32,111 nt of DNA from Lichenicola sp964247755. GTDB taxonomy: Bacteria; Pseudomonadota; Alphaproteobacteria; Acetobacterales; Acetobacteraceae. Location of the stretch: contig CAXTVX010000037.1 of assembly GCA_964247755.1 (NCBI GenBank), positions 1 to 32,111 on the forward strand, given 5' to 3'. The notes under the pieces are model-generated. The model made no database searches, was not told the DNA's origin, and saw only the letters and a program-made list of their open reading frames with translations. Below, piece after piece: positions 6,690 to 16,162 of this stretch (the stretch's first letter is position 1; each line of letters opens with the position of its first letter). Position numbers and translations under genes: made by a program.

Positions 6690-7778
6690 TCAGGCGACGG
6701 CCGAGGCCGACTTGAGCAGCACCTTGATCGAGTCGAGCGAGTTCGCGACCTTGATCGCCTCGTCCCAGTCCTCGAACGCGTAGTCGTGGGTGACGATGCC
6801 CTTCGACGTCACCAGGCCGCGGTCGAGCAGGTCGATCGCGATCGGATAGCAGTACGGTCCCAGATGCGCGCCGCGCACGTCGAGCTCCTTGCGGTCGCCG
6901 ATCACCGACCAGTCGACGCTGGTCTCCTTGCCGAACACGGAGAACTCGACGAAGCGGCCGAGCTTGCGGATCAGCTGCAGCCCCTGCGTCACGCCAGCCG
7001 GCACGCCGGTCGCCTCGATGTAGACGTCGCAGCCATAGCCGCCGGTGAGGCCCTTCACGATCGCGTCCGCGTCCTCGTTGGCCGGGTCGATCACCACGTC
7101 GGCGCCGAACTTCAGCGCGAGCTCCCGGCGCTCGAGCACCATGTCGATCACCACCAGCTTCTTCGGCGTGCGCAGGTGCGCCACCTGCACCATCATCAGC
7201 CCGATCGGGCCGGCGCCGGCGATCACCACCACGTCGTCCAGCCGCATGTCGCTGCGCTGGATCACGTGGATCGCGCAGGACAGCGGCTCGATGATGGCGG
7301 CGTCGTCCAGCGGCATCGACTGCGGGATCTTGTGCACACGCGCCGTCCTGGGCAGCAGCATGTACTCCGACATGCCGCCGTCGGCGACGTTGCGCTGGAA
7401 GCCGAAGATGTTGTGCACCTCGCACATCCAGTAGCTGCCCTCGCGGCAGTAGCGGCAGCGGTCGCACGGCACGATCTGCTCGGCGATCACGGTGTCGCCG
7501 GCGGCGACGCCGAAATGCTCGGCCGCCTCAGCGCCCAATTCGTCCACCACGCCGAAGAACTCGTGGCCCGGGATCACCGGCGCCTTGACCCACGGGTTCT
7601 CGCCCCAGAACATCTTGGCACCGGACCAGCACTTGCAGTCGCTGGCGCAGATGCCGCAGGCTGAGATGCGGATCACCATCTCGCTGTGGCCAGGGTTGGG
7701 GCGATCGACCTGCTCGACCCGGTAGTCCTCCGGGCCGTGGCAGACGACGGCGGTCATCCTGTTGTTCTGGCGGTCCAT
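6690..7778 (-). CDS. Zinc-dependent polyol dehydrogenase, erythritol/L-threitol dehydrogenase (EltD)-like
   Basis: A 362-residue medium-chain dehydrogenase. Catalytic zinc ligands are Cys44 in CGICASD and His72-Glu73 in PGHE; the structural zinc uses Cys105, Cys108, Cys111 and Cys119. The cofactor fold has GAGPIG at 188-193. The stretch FWGENPWVKAPVIPGHEF recalls proteins annotated as erythritol/L-threitol dehydrogenase, first described in Mycobacterium smegmatis. Those oxidise a C4 polyol to erythrulose. Here the neighbour is an FGGY pentulose kinase rather than the dihydroxyacetone-kinase type used for erythrulose, so ribitol or another pentitol is an equally good substrate. It lies 55 bases after the permease gene on the same strand. 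ATG 7778 is used; a second in-frame ATG at 7757 is possible and neither has a strong ribosome-binding site. Confidence 0.85.
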   Translation of the reverse strand: MDRQNNRMTAVVCHGPEDYRVEQVDRPNPGHSEMVIRISACGICASDCKCWSGAKMFWGENPWVKAPVIPGHEFFGVVDELGAEAAEHFGVAAGDTVIAEQIVPCDRCRYCREGSYWMCEVHNIFGFQRNVADGGMSEYMLLPRTARVHKIPQSMPLDDAAIIEPLSCAIHVIQRSDMRLDDVVVIAGAGPIGLMMVQVAHLRTPKKLVVIDMVLERRELALKFGADVVIDPANEDADAIVKGLTGGYGCDVYIEATGVPAGVTQGLQLIRKLGRFVEFSVFGKETSVDWSVIGDRKELDVRGAHLGPYCYPIAIDLLDRGLVTSKGIVTHDYAFEDWDEAIKVANSLDSIKVLLKSASAVA

Positions 7779-7833
7779 GGCAGGGCGGCTTTCGATCTCG
7801 ATGTTCCGGAGCGGCAGGCGCGGTGCGCAGGCG

Positions 7834-8809
7834 TCAGCCAGTCTTGCGCCGCTCGCGGCCGATATAGATGGCGAGCAGGATGATCCCGCCCTTGACCACG
7901 GTCTGCACGTAGGGATTCACGCCGACCATGTTGAGGCCGTTGTTCAGCACGCCGAGCAGCAGCGCGCCCAGCAGGGTGCCGATCAGCGAGCCGCGGCCAC
8001 CGGCGATCGAGGTGCCGCCGAGCACCACGGCGGCGATGGCATCGAGTTCGAAGCCCTGGCCGGAGTTCGGCTGCCCGCTCATCAGCCGCCCGGTCAGCAC
8101 CACCGCCGCGATCGCCGCGGTGAAGCCGCTGATGGCATAGATGATGAGCTTGGAGCGCGCGACGCGCACGCCGGACAGCCGGGTGGCGGTCTCGTTGCCG
8201 CCGATCGCATACACGTAGCGGCCGAATGGCGTTCGTTCCAGCAGCACCCAGCCCAGGATGTAGACCACGATCATGACGAGGATCGGCGCCTGCAGACCGA
8301 GCACGCTGCCCGAGCCGAACCAGCTGATCCAGTTCGGCAGGCCGCTGATCGGGTAGCCGCCGGTGTAGATCAGGCCCAGGCCACGGGCGATGCCCATGGT
8401 GGCGAGGGTGACGATGATCGGCGGCATGCCGGCGAACGCCACGAAGGCGCCGTTGGCGAGGCCGAAGGCGAGGCCGACCAGGAGACAGATGATCAGCGCC
8501 AGCACGCCGTTCATGCCGCCCGCCATCAGGCCGGCGGCGAGCGTGCCGGCCAGCGCCATCACCGCGCCCACCGACAGGTCGATGCCGCCGGTCAGGATCA
8601 CGTAGGTCATGCCGACCGCGATCAGGGCGTTGATCGAGACCTGGCGCAGGATGTTGCTGATGTTGCTCGCCGACAGGAAGCTGTCGGACGCGAACACCAT
8701 CACGATCGACACCACGATCAGTCCGACCAGCGGATAGAAGGCGGTGAACCGGGTGGCGCGTCGCAGCGACACGGCGAGCGCGCTCGGGCCGCCCGGGGCG
8801 GCCATGGTC

Positions 8810-8823
<14 letters not shown>
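7834..8823 (-). CDS. Sugar ABC transporter permease (RbsC type)
   Basis: A 329-residue inner-membrane permease with eight to ten hydrophobic segments. The BPD_transp_2 family signature VILTGGIDLSVGAVMAL is near 75-91, and the loop AIAAVVLGGTSIAGGRGS is near 260-277. It forms the channel for a ribose-type importer with the ATPase and binding protein upstream. The ATG at 8823 follows GCAGGAG, and the gene overlaps the 3' end of the ATPase gene by 14 bases, so translation is probably coupled. Only one permease gene is present, so it presumably acts as a homodimer, unlike the two-permease importer at 17722-19769. The cargo is probably the polyol handled by the downstream dehydrogenase and kinase. 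Confidence 0.93.
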
Positions 8824-10315
<1,492 letters not shown>

Positions 10316-10347
10316 GCGCCCTGACCTATGCTACCAGTGGCCCGACT

Positions 10348-11262
10348 TTACCAGTGGAACGTCTTCGCCGCCTCGGCATCGACCTGCTTCACGTCGATCG
10401 GCACCAGCTTCGGCACGGTGTTAGTAGCACCCCAGTAATCGGCCAGCGCAAGCCCGAGACCGATGCGCACCATGTCGCCGGGGAACTGGGCCGAGGTCTC
10501 GATGAACTTCGAGCCCGGCTTGGCGATCGCCGCCACCGCTTCCGGCGCGCCGTCGACCGAGGTCAGCTTGATGTCCTTGCCGGACGAGTTGATCGCCGAC
10601 AGCACGCCCATCGAGCCGCCGTCGTTGACGCTGAAGATGCCCTTCAGGTCGGGATGCGCCTGGATCATGTTCTCGGTGACGCTGAGCGCCACGTCGCGCT
10701 CCTGCTTGCCGTTCTGGGTGTCGACGATCTTGATGCCCGGGAACTTGGACAGCCCAGCCTTGCAGCCGCGGATCCGCTCCAGGATCGGCACCACCGCGAT
10801 GCCGTCGAGCAGCGCCACGCTGCCGTTCCCGCCGATCGCGTTGGCGAGGTAGGTGCAGGCCATCACGCCGGCGTCGTAGTTCTTGGAGCCGACGAACGCG
10901 TCCACCGGACCGTTGGCGTTGGCATCGACGGCCACCACGATCACGCCGGCCTTGTGCGCCTCGGTCACCGCGGACGCGATGCCGGCGGAGTCGGTCGGAT
11001 TCACCAGCAGGATGTTGATGTGCTGCTGCAGCATGTCCTCGACGTCGCTGATCTGCTTCGTCACGTCGTGGTGCGCGTCGGTGACCACCACGGTGGCGCC
11101 GATGGTGGCGGCGGCCTGACGCAGCGCCTTCTGCATGGTCACGAAATACGGATTGTTCAGTTCCTGGAACGTCATGCCGATCTTGATCGGCGCGGCCTGC
11201 GCGCCGGTCGCGAGAGCGGCCGCAGCGACCGTTCCGAAGATGATGGACTTGAGCTTGGACAT
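10348..11262 (-). CDS. Periplasmic sugar/polyol-binding protein (RbsB type)
   Basis: A 304-residue periplasmic binding protein of the type I (ribose/galactose-binding) fold. The Sec signal runs from MSKLKSII to GAQA (1-23), with cleavage before APIKIG. The mature start IGMTFQELNNPYFVTMQKAL is typical of RbsB-like proteins, as are VNPTDSAGIASAV and the late SVDGAPEAV segment. ATG 11262 follows CGGAG at six bases; the TTG one codon upstream is not needed. It is the second gene of the operon, 27 bases after the AraC-type regulator gene. The cargo is probably a polyol or pentose, judging only from the downstream enzymes. A short direct repeat of ACCAGTGG flanks the stop codon on the plus strand and has no evident role. 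Confidence 0.92.
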   Translation of the reverse strand: MSKLKSIIFGTVAAAALATGAQAAPIKIGMTFQELNNPYFVTMQKALRQAAATIGATVVVTDAHHDVTKQISDVEDMLQQHINILLVNPTDSAGIASAVTEAHKAGVIVVAVDANANGPVDAFVGSKNYDAGVMACTYLANAIGGNGSVALLDGIAVVPILERIRGCKAGLSKFPGIKIVDTQNGKQERDVALSVTENMIQAHPDLKGIFSVNDGGSMGVLSAINSSGKDIKLTSVDGAPEAVAAIAKPGSKFIETSAQFPGDMVRIGLGLALADYWGATNTVPKLVPIDVKQVDAEAAKTFHW

Positions 11263-11289
11263 CAAAGACTCCGTCTGGGTTTCATTCTT

Positions 11290-12201
11290 CTACGACCAGG
11301 ACATCGGCCGGGTGGACGATGCCGTTGCCGCGACGGTCCCGCTGCGATGCCGACGCCGGAATTCCGACGGCGACATCCCGCGATAGGAGCGGAACTGCCG
11401 ATTGAAGTTGGACAGGTTGTTGAACCCGACACCGAAGCAGATGTCGGCGACGTGCGTGTCGTTGGCAATCAGCATCTCGCACGCCTTGTTCAGGCGGATG
11501 CCGTGCAGGTAACGCACGAAGCTGGTTCCGGTCTTGCGCTTGAACGCCTTGGAGAAGGTGCTGGCACTGTAGCCGCTCAGGGCCGCCAGGTCGCTTTCCC
11601 GGAAATCGGAGGCGGAGTTGGCAGCGATCTGCGCCAGCACGTGGTTGAGCGGCTGGCTCAGGTACACGTCGGGGGTCGCGCGGTAGCCGAGGCCTGCAAG
11701 CGGCCTGGGGGCCGTCGCGTCCTGGATCAGCGACAGCAGGTCGAAGAACAGCCCGATCCGGCGTGCCCCGGTGCTGCCCAGCATGCTGCGCATGATCGGA
11801 CGCGCGGCCGCACCGGTGCCGGCGGGGAACTCCAGGCCGCGGCCGGCGCAGTCGAGCAGCCTGCGCAGGAAGCCGAGCTCGGGGAACGCCCCCATCGCGC
11901 TGGCGGCGAACGCCTCGGTGAACTGCAGCACCAGGCAACGCTCGGCGATCACCGTGTCCGGCGGCACGTCGCTCAGCCAGTTGTGCGGAACGTTCGGCCC
12001 GATCAGCACCAGGTTGTCCGGCTCGAACCGGCCGATATAGTCGCCGACGAAGCTGCGCCCGCTCGTGGTGGTGATCAGGTGCAGTTCATATTCGGGATGG
12101 AAGTGCCAGCGCACGGTCGGATAAGGCAGCCCGTGCGACCAGATCTTGAGGCAGCAATCCGCCCCGACATTCACCACTTCGAGGGCGGGCTGAACGTGCA
12201 T
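11290..12201 (-). CDS. AraC-family transcriptional regulator
   Basis: A 303-residue regulator with an N-terminal cupin-like sensor domain (HFHPEYELHLI near 33-43, later a PHNWLSD segment) and a C-terminal pair of helix-turn-helix motifs from about 195 to 285. The AraC signature lies in the stretch ADICFGVGFNNLSNFNRQFR, followed by GMSPSEFRRRH. It is the first gene of the minus-strand polyol operon and presumably activates it when the polyol or its ketose is present. The cupin type, rather than an AraC arabinose pocket, suggests a small sugar or polyol ligand. ATG 12201 is used; the ribosome-binding site is weak. The tail after 290 is Ser/Thr/Arg-rich and may be disordered. Confidence 0.92.
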   Translation of the reverse strand: MHVQPALEVVNVGADCCLKIWSHGLPYPTVRWHFHPEYELHLITTTSGRSFVGDYIGRFEPDNLVLIGPNVPHNWLSDVPPDTVIAERCLVLQFTEAFAASAMGAFPELGFLRRLLDCAGRGLEFPAGTGAAARPIMRSMLGSTGARRIGLFFDLLSLIQDATAPRPLAGLGYRATPDVYLSQPLNHVLAQIAANSASDFRESDLAALSGYSASTFSKAFKRKTGTSFVRYLHGIRLNKACEMLIANDTHVADICFGVGFNNLSNFNRQFRSYRGMSPSEFRRRHRSGTVAATASSTRPMSWS

Positions 12202-12383
12202 CGGCCAGTCTCAGCGCGCGTCGGCCCACGGGCGACAGGCGACAAGCTTCGGCCGGACCGGACAAGGCCGGAATCCCTGATCGTGCGGCATATGGACGTC
12301 TCCCGCGCCGAGGCTTCGGCTTGCCGAGCCCTGGCGTCATTCTCGTTACGCGGAGACTAGGCGCATCACCGGCGCGTGTTCTA

Positions 12384-12401
12384 CTGCTTTCCCGCAAGCA
12401 G
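12384..12401. promoter_or_regulatory. Inverted repeat in the leader of the AraC-led operon
   Basis: CTGCTT-TCCCGC-AAGCAG is a perfect 6-bp inverted repeat in the 286-base gap between the MFS gene and the AraC-type gene. On the plus strand a run of six T follows nine bases later, which would suit a weak terminator for antisense transcripts. On the minus strand the run becomes an A-tract upstream of the repeat, which would suit a promoter UP element plus operator. No convincing -35/-10 pair was found. The rest of 12202-12487 shows only short GC-rich inverted repeats. Confidence 0.35.
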
Positions 12402-12487
12402 ACCGATACTTTTTTGCCACTCGGGGCGGATTTGCGTTCCGCGAACCGCCATGCGGCCTCGGCTGCTCCCGACGGCCGGCCGGATCG

Positions 12488-13870
12488 TCATGTCGTGGCC
12501 CTCCGGCTGCCGGCGACCGAGCGGAGCGCCAGGGCGGCGACGCGGCGTCCACGCGCCGGCAGCAGCAGGGCGGTGGCGGCCGAGACCAGGGCGGCGATGC
12601 CGAGCGCGTGCAGCCCGGCGGTGGCGGTACCGAACAGGTGGTCGGCCTCGGCGCGGAGGTTGGGGGCGACGAAGCCGCCCAGGTTACCGATCGCGTTGAT
12701 CACCGCGAGGCCGCCGGCGGCGCCGGTGCCGGCGAAGTGGTCGGTGGGAAAGGTCCAGAAGATCGCCTGCGAGGCGATGATGCCCGACGCGGCGACGCAC
12801 AGCGCTACGATCGCCACCGTCGGCGAGGAATGCGCCGAGACCAGGATGCCGACCGACACCATCAGCAGGCAGACCAGGAAGAACGCGCGCGGCCGGTTGG
12901 CGCGCGCCGCCAGCACCGGCCAGACCGCGGTGAACGCGATCGAGCACAGCCACGGGATCGCCGATACCAGGCTGACCAGGCCGCCGATCTTCACCCCCAG
13001 CAGCGCACTCACCTGGTCCGGCAGGTAGAACACCACGCCGTAGCTGCCGATCTGCATCAGGAAATAGATCACCACGAACTGCAGCAGCCGCACGTCGCGC
13101 AGCGCCTGGGCGAAGGTGCCGGAGCCTTCCGCATGCTTGTCGGCCGACTCGCGGCCCAGCACCACCGACAGCGCGGTCTTTTCCTCCGCAGACAGCCAGG
13201 CGACATCGGCCGGGCGATCCGGCAGCACGAACAGGGTGAGCACGCCGACCGCGGCCGCCAGCAGCCCCTCGACCAGGAACATCCATTGCCAGCCGGCCAG
13301 CCCCAGCGCCCCGTCGAAGCCGAGCAGCAGACCGGAGAACGGGGTGCCCAGGGTCAGCGCCAGCGGATAGCCGAAATAGAACATCCCCAGCACGCGGCCG
13401 CGGTGTTCGGGCGGGAACCAATACGTCAGGTACAGGATCACGCCCGGAAAGAACCCGGCCTCGGCCAGGCCGAGCAGCAGGCGCAGCGTCACGAATGACC
13501 AGTCGCCGACCACGAACATGGTGCAGGCGGCGACGATGCCCCAGGTGATCATGATCCGCCCGAGCCAGGTGCGGGCGCCGACGCGGTGCAGCACCAGGTT
13601 GCTCGGCACCTCGAACAGGGCGTAGCCGACGAAGAAGATGCCGGCGCCGAGCGCGAACCACGCGTCGGAGATGCCCACCTGCGCATGCAGCGCCTGCTTG
13701 GCCACGCCGACGTTGGCGCGGTCCAGGAAGGCCAGCATGTACATCAGGATCAGGAACGGCATCAGGCGGTTGCGCGCCTTGGACACGGCACTCGCCAGCG
13801 CCCGGTCGCTCGGGAGCTCGGGCACCGGCCCGGAATCGAACGGCGCGGTGATGCCGATGATGTCGGCCAT
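12488..13870 (-). CDS. MFS transporter, anion:cation symporter family, probable sugar-acid uptake
   Basis: A 460-residue, twelve-segment major facilitator of the phthalate/tartrate/hexuronate type. Early features are LMYMLAFLDRANVGVAKQAL (about 37-56) and FFVGYALFEVPSNLVLHRVG (about 74-93), both typical of this family, followed by LGLAEAGFFPGVILYLTYWF. Such carriers take up organic acids and sugar acids with protons. ATG 13870 follows AAGGGGAAG; the open frame continues 40 codons upstream, but that part overlaps the denD stop region and looks like noncoding Arg/Ser-rich sequence. The gene lies 40 bases after the denD-like gene on the same strand, so D-erythronate or another tetronate is the likely substrate. 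It would be a second uptake route beside the ABC importer at 16163-20826. Confidence 0.9.
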   Translation of the reverse strand: MADIIGITAPFDSGPVPELPSDRALASAVSKARNRLMPFLILMYMLAFLDRANVGVAKQALHAQVGISDAWFALGAGIFFVGYALFEVPSNLVLHRVGARTWLGRIMITWGIVAACTMFVVGDWSFVTLRLLLGLAEAGFFPGVILYLTYWFPPEHRGRVLGMFYFGYPLALTLGTPFSGLLLGFDGALGLAGWQWMFLVEGLLAAAVGVLTLFVLPDRPADVAWLSAEEKTALSVVLGRESADKHAEGSGTFAQALRDVRLLQFVVIYFLMQIGSYGVVFYLPDQVSALLGVKIGGLVSLVSAIPWLCSIAFTAVWPVLAARANRPRAFFLVCLLMVSVGILVSAHSSPTVAIVALCVAASGIIASQAIFWTFPTDHFAGTGAAGGLAVINAIGNLGGFVAPNLRAEADHLFGTATAGLHALGIAALVSAATALLLPARGRRVAALALRSVAGSRRATT

Positions 13871-13910
13871 GATGCTTCCCCTTGTCCTGCCCGTTGATCC
13901 GGGCGTTCGG

Positions 13911-14897
13911 TCAGCCGATCCGGCCGCCCATCTCGTCGTCGACGTGGACGCGGATGATCTCGGCGAACGACGCCTCCGCGGTAAAGCCAAGCGACAGCGC
14001 CCGGGCCGGGTCGAAGGCGCGCGCCCAGCCCTGGACGATCCGCTCGATCGCCGGATCGGGCTCGCGCCGGATCAGCGCCACCGCCCGGTCGCCGGCGACC
14101 TCGCGCAGCGCCTCGATCTGCTCCGCCACCGTGGCCGACAGGCCAGGCATGGCGAGGTTCGGCCGGTCGCCCAGGCGATGGAGGTCGAGGCTGGCGGCGT
14201 GGATCAGGAAGCCGACCGCGGCACGGGGGCTGGCGAACCAGTGCCGCAGCGTGTCGGGCACCGGCAGCACCGCCTCCTGCCCGGCCAGCGGCTCGCGGAT
14301 GATGCCGGAGAAGAAGCCGGACGCCGCCCGGTTCGGCAGGCCAGGCCGCACGCAGATGGTCGGCAGGCGCAGCCCGATGCCGCCGAGGATGCCGCGCCGG
14401 CTGTAGTCGGCCAGCAGCAGCTCGCCGATCGCCTTCTGGGTGCCGTAGCTGGTCTGCGGGGTGAGCAGGTAGTCGTCGCCGATCACGTCGGGCATCGGGC
14501 CGCCGAACACCGCGTTGGAGGAGGCGAACACCACCCGCGGCCGCCAGCCGCCGCATGTCCCCTCGAGCCGGATCGCGTCGAACAGCGCACGCGTGCCGTC
14601 CAGGTTGACGCGATAGCCCTTCTCCAGGTCCGCCTCCGCCTCGCCGGACACGATCGCCGCCAGGTGGAAGACCAGGTCGGGACGCAGCGCCGCCAGCCCG
14701 GCCGCGGTCCCGGCAACCGACAGGTCGACGGCGAGGCAGTCGCAGGCGCCGCCCCAGCCGGCAGGTGGCGCCGGCGCCACCACGTCGGCCAGGGTGAGCC
14801 GGTCCACCACCTGGCCGCCCAGGGTGCCCTCCCGCGCCAGCCGCCCGGCCAGCTTGCGGCCGATCATGCCGGCGGCGCCGAGGATGAGGATGTGCAT
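13911..14897 (-). CDS. denD: D-erythronate dehydrogenase-like NAD-dependent epimerase/dehydratase family enzyme
   Basis: A 328-residue extended-SDR protein. The NAD motif GAAGMIG is at 7-13, an FHLAAIVSGEAE block is near 78-89, and the catalytic YGTQK (Tyr151, Lys155) is at 151-155, with FASSNAVFG just before. This pattern is that of DenD, which oxidises D-erythronate to 2-oxo-D-tetronate, the first step of the pathway finished by OtnI, OtnK and OtnC. All three of those genes are in the window, which makes the assignment strong. ATG 14897 follows GGGAG; upstream codons would cross the palindrome at 14924-14940. The gene sits between the LacI-type regulator and the MFS carrier. Related epimerases acting on other sugar acids remain possible. 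Confidence 0.85.
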   Translation of the reverse strand: MHILILGAAGMIGRKLAGRLAREGTLGGQVVDRLTLADVVAPAPPAGWGGACDCLAVDLSVAGTAAGLAALRPDLVFHLAAIVSGEAEADLEKGYRVNLDGTRALFDAIRLEGTCGGWRPRVVFASSNAVFGGPMPDVIGDDYLLTPQTSYGTQKAIGELLLADYSRRGILGGIGLRLPTICVRPGLPNRAASGFFSGIIREPLAGQEAVLPVPDTLRHWFASPRAAVGFLIHAASLDLHRLGDRPNLAMPGLSATVAEQIEALREVAGDRAVALIRREPDPAIERIVQGWARAFDPARALSLGFTAEASFAEIIRVHVDDEMGGRIG

Positions 14898-14923
14898 GGC
14901 GTGCTCCCGGGTCGCGGAGTTTT

Positions 14924-14940
14924 CGTGAACGACGTTCACG
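14924..14940. promoter_or_regulatory. 17-bp perfect palindrome, probable operator before denD
   Basis: CGTGAACG-A-CGTTCACG, perfect 8+1+8, in the 46-base gap between the LacI-type gene and denD and 26 bases from the denD start. It matches 791-807 in every arm base. An odd-centred 17-bp layout resembles lac O1, so a LacI-family repressor is plausible. Its place after lacI suggests that denD and the carrier have their own regulated promoter. Confidence 0.7.
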
Positions 14941-14943
14941 GGT

Positions 14944-15975
14944 TCAGGTGCTTTCCCGCACCGCGAGGCGGCAGCCGACATCCACCCGCGCCGGCCCGGC
15001 CGGCAGGCCTGCGACGCGCGCCAGCAGCTTGCGCGCGGCGATCTCGCCGATGTCGCGCCGCGGCGAGACGATGGTGGTCAGCGCCGGGCTGGTCAGGGCG
15101 CCGATGCCGAGCCCGTTGAACCCGGCGATGGCGATGCGGCCCGGAACGGCAATGCCCTCGCGGGCGGCGCGGAGCAGCGCGCCCACCGCCAGGTCGTCGT
15201 TGGCGAAGAACAGCGCGTCGAGCTCCGGCGCGCGCTGCAACACCGCGAGCAGCTCGCGGCCGCCGACCTCCGGGCTGGAGCTCTCGGGATGCTCGAACGG
15301 CGGCCGTCGCTGGAGCCCGGCCTCGGCCAGGACGCGGTCGAGGCCGCGATAGCGCTGCATGGCGCGGTAGTCGGCCTCCAGGCGGCCGCCGACGAAGCCG
15401 ATCCGTCGGTAGCCGCGCTCGATCAGGTGTCGTCCCATCATGGCGCCAGCCTTGAGGTGCGACAGCCCGACATTCATGTCGATCGGCCGCCCCGCCTCCA
15501 TCACCTCCACCACCGGGCGGCCGCAGCCGCGCAGCAGCGCCTCCGTGCGCCCGGCATGGCGCAGGCCGGCGACGATGATCCCGGCCGGCGACCAGCCGAG
15601 CAGGGTGGACACGAGCTCGGTCTCGCGGTCGAGGTCGTACTGGGTGTTGCCGAGCAGCAGCTGGTAGCCCTCGGCCTCCAGCACCGTCTGCACGCCCTGG
15701 ATCACCTCGATGAACACCGCGTTGGACAGCGACGGCACGATCACCGGCACCACGCGGGTGTCCGCCGAGGCCAGCATGCCGGCGACGCGGTTCGGCACGT
15801 AGCCGAGCGTCGATACGGCTTCGGCGATCTGCGCACGCAGGGAGGCCGATACACTGTTCGGCGTGTTGATCGCGCGCGACACCGTGATCGGCGCCACCCC
15901 GGCGCGCTCGGCGACGTGCTTGAGGGTCACGGCCCGGGGGCGGGTGCTGCGCTGCACGGCGTTCTGCTGGCCCAT
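14944..15975 (-). CDS. LacI-family transcriptional regulator
   Basis: A 343-residue repressor. The N-terminal helix-turn-helix VTLKHVAERAGVAPITVSRA (16-35) and the hinge-helix stretch YVPNRVAGMLAS are standard; the rest is a ribose-binding-protein-like ligand and dimer domain with the motifs RHLIERGYRRIGFVGG and FFANDDLAVGALLRA. Sequence order and length resemble the GntR (gluconate) branch of LacI regulators, which sense sugar acids, so an oxo-tetronate or tetronate ligand is plausible. The gene is divergent from the ABC importer; a 16-bp LacI-type operator lies between them (16039-16054), and a second palindrome (14924-14940) lies after the stop codon. ATG 15975 follows AGGAT at eight bases. 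Confidence 0.93.
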   Translation of the reverse strand: MGQQNAVQRSTRPRAVTLKHVAERAGVAPITVSRAINTPNSVSASLRAQIAEAVSTLGYVPNRVAGMLASADTRVVPVIVPSLSNAVFIEVIQGVQTVLEAEGYQLLLGNTQYDLDRETELVSTLLGWSPAGIIVAGLRHAGRTEALLRGCGRPVVEVMEAGRPIDMNVGLSHLKAGAMMGRHLIERGYRRIGFVGGRLEADYRAMQRYRGLDRVLAEAGLQRRPPFEHPESSSPEVGGRELLAVLQRAPELDALFFANDDLAVGALLRAAREGIAVPGRIAIAGFNGLGIGALTSPALTTIVSPRRDIGEIAARKLLARVAGLPAGPARVDVGCRLAVREST

Positions 15976-16038
15976 CGACGGGTATCCTAGTCGCCGGCGA
16001 CGCCGGCCGCCACCGCCTGCAGCGGAAAGCGGACGGGG

Positions 16039-16054
16039 ATGGTTGCGCTACCAT
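16039..16054. promoter_or_regulatory. LacI-type operator between lacI and the ABC importer
   Basis: ATGGTTGCGCTACCAT is a 16-bp even palindrome with a central GC step and one mismatched pair, close in style to operators of the GntR/LacI family. It lies in the 187-base divergent gap, 63 bases from the regulator start and 108 from the importer start. A weak plus-strand promoter (TTGCGC at 16043, CATAAG at 16064, spacer 15) would overlap it. This suits autoregulation and repression of the importer. Confidence 0.6.
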
Positions 16055-16162
16055 GAGCAGGCGCATAAGCTTGGTTCAAATGCCGGCCGCGCGTCCCTTG
16101 GCAGGGGTGTCGCAGCGAGAAGCGCAAGACCGAGGGTCAAGGATGTCCAGGAGCATGGAGCG

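Noticed and set aside
10332..10356. Direct repeat ACCAGTGG around the binding-protein stop codon as a regulatory site
   Set aside because: Only eight bases, partly coding, and at the 3' end of a gene inside an operon.
10354..12360. 668-codon open frame on the plus strand opposite the binding-protein and AraC genes
   Set aside because: It is rich in Arg, His, Gln and Asp with no domain, and lies antisense to two well-recognised genes. At this G+C content long shadow frames are normal.
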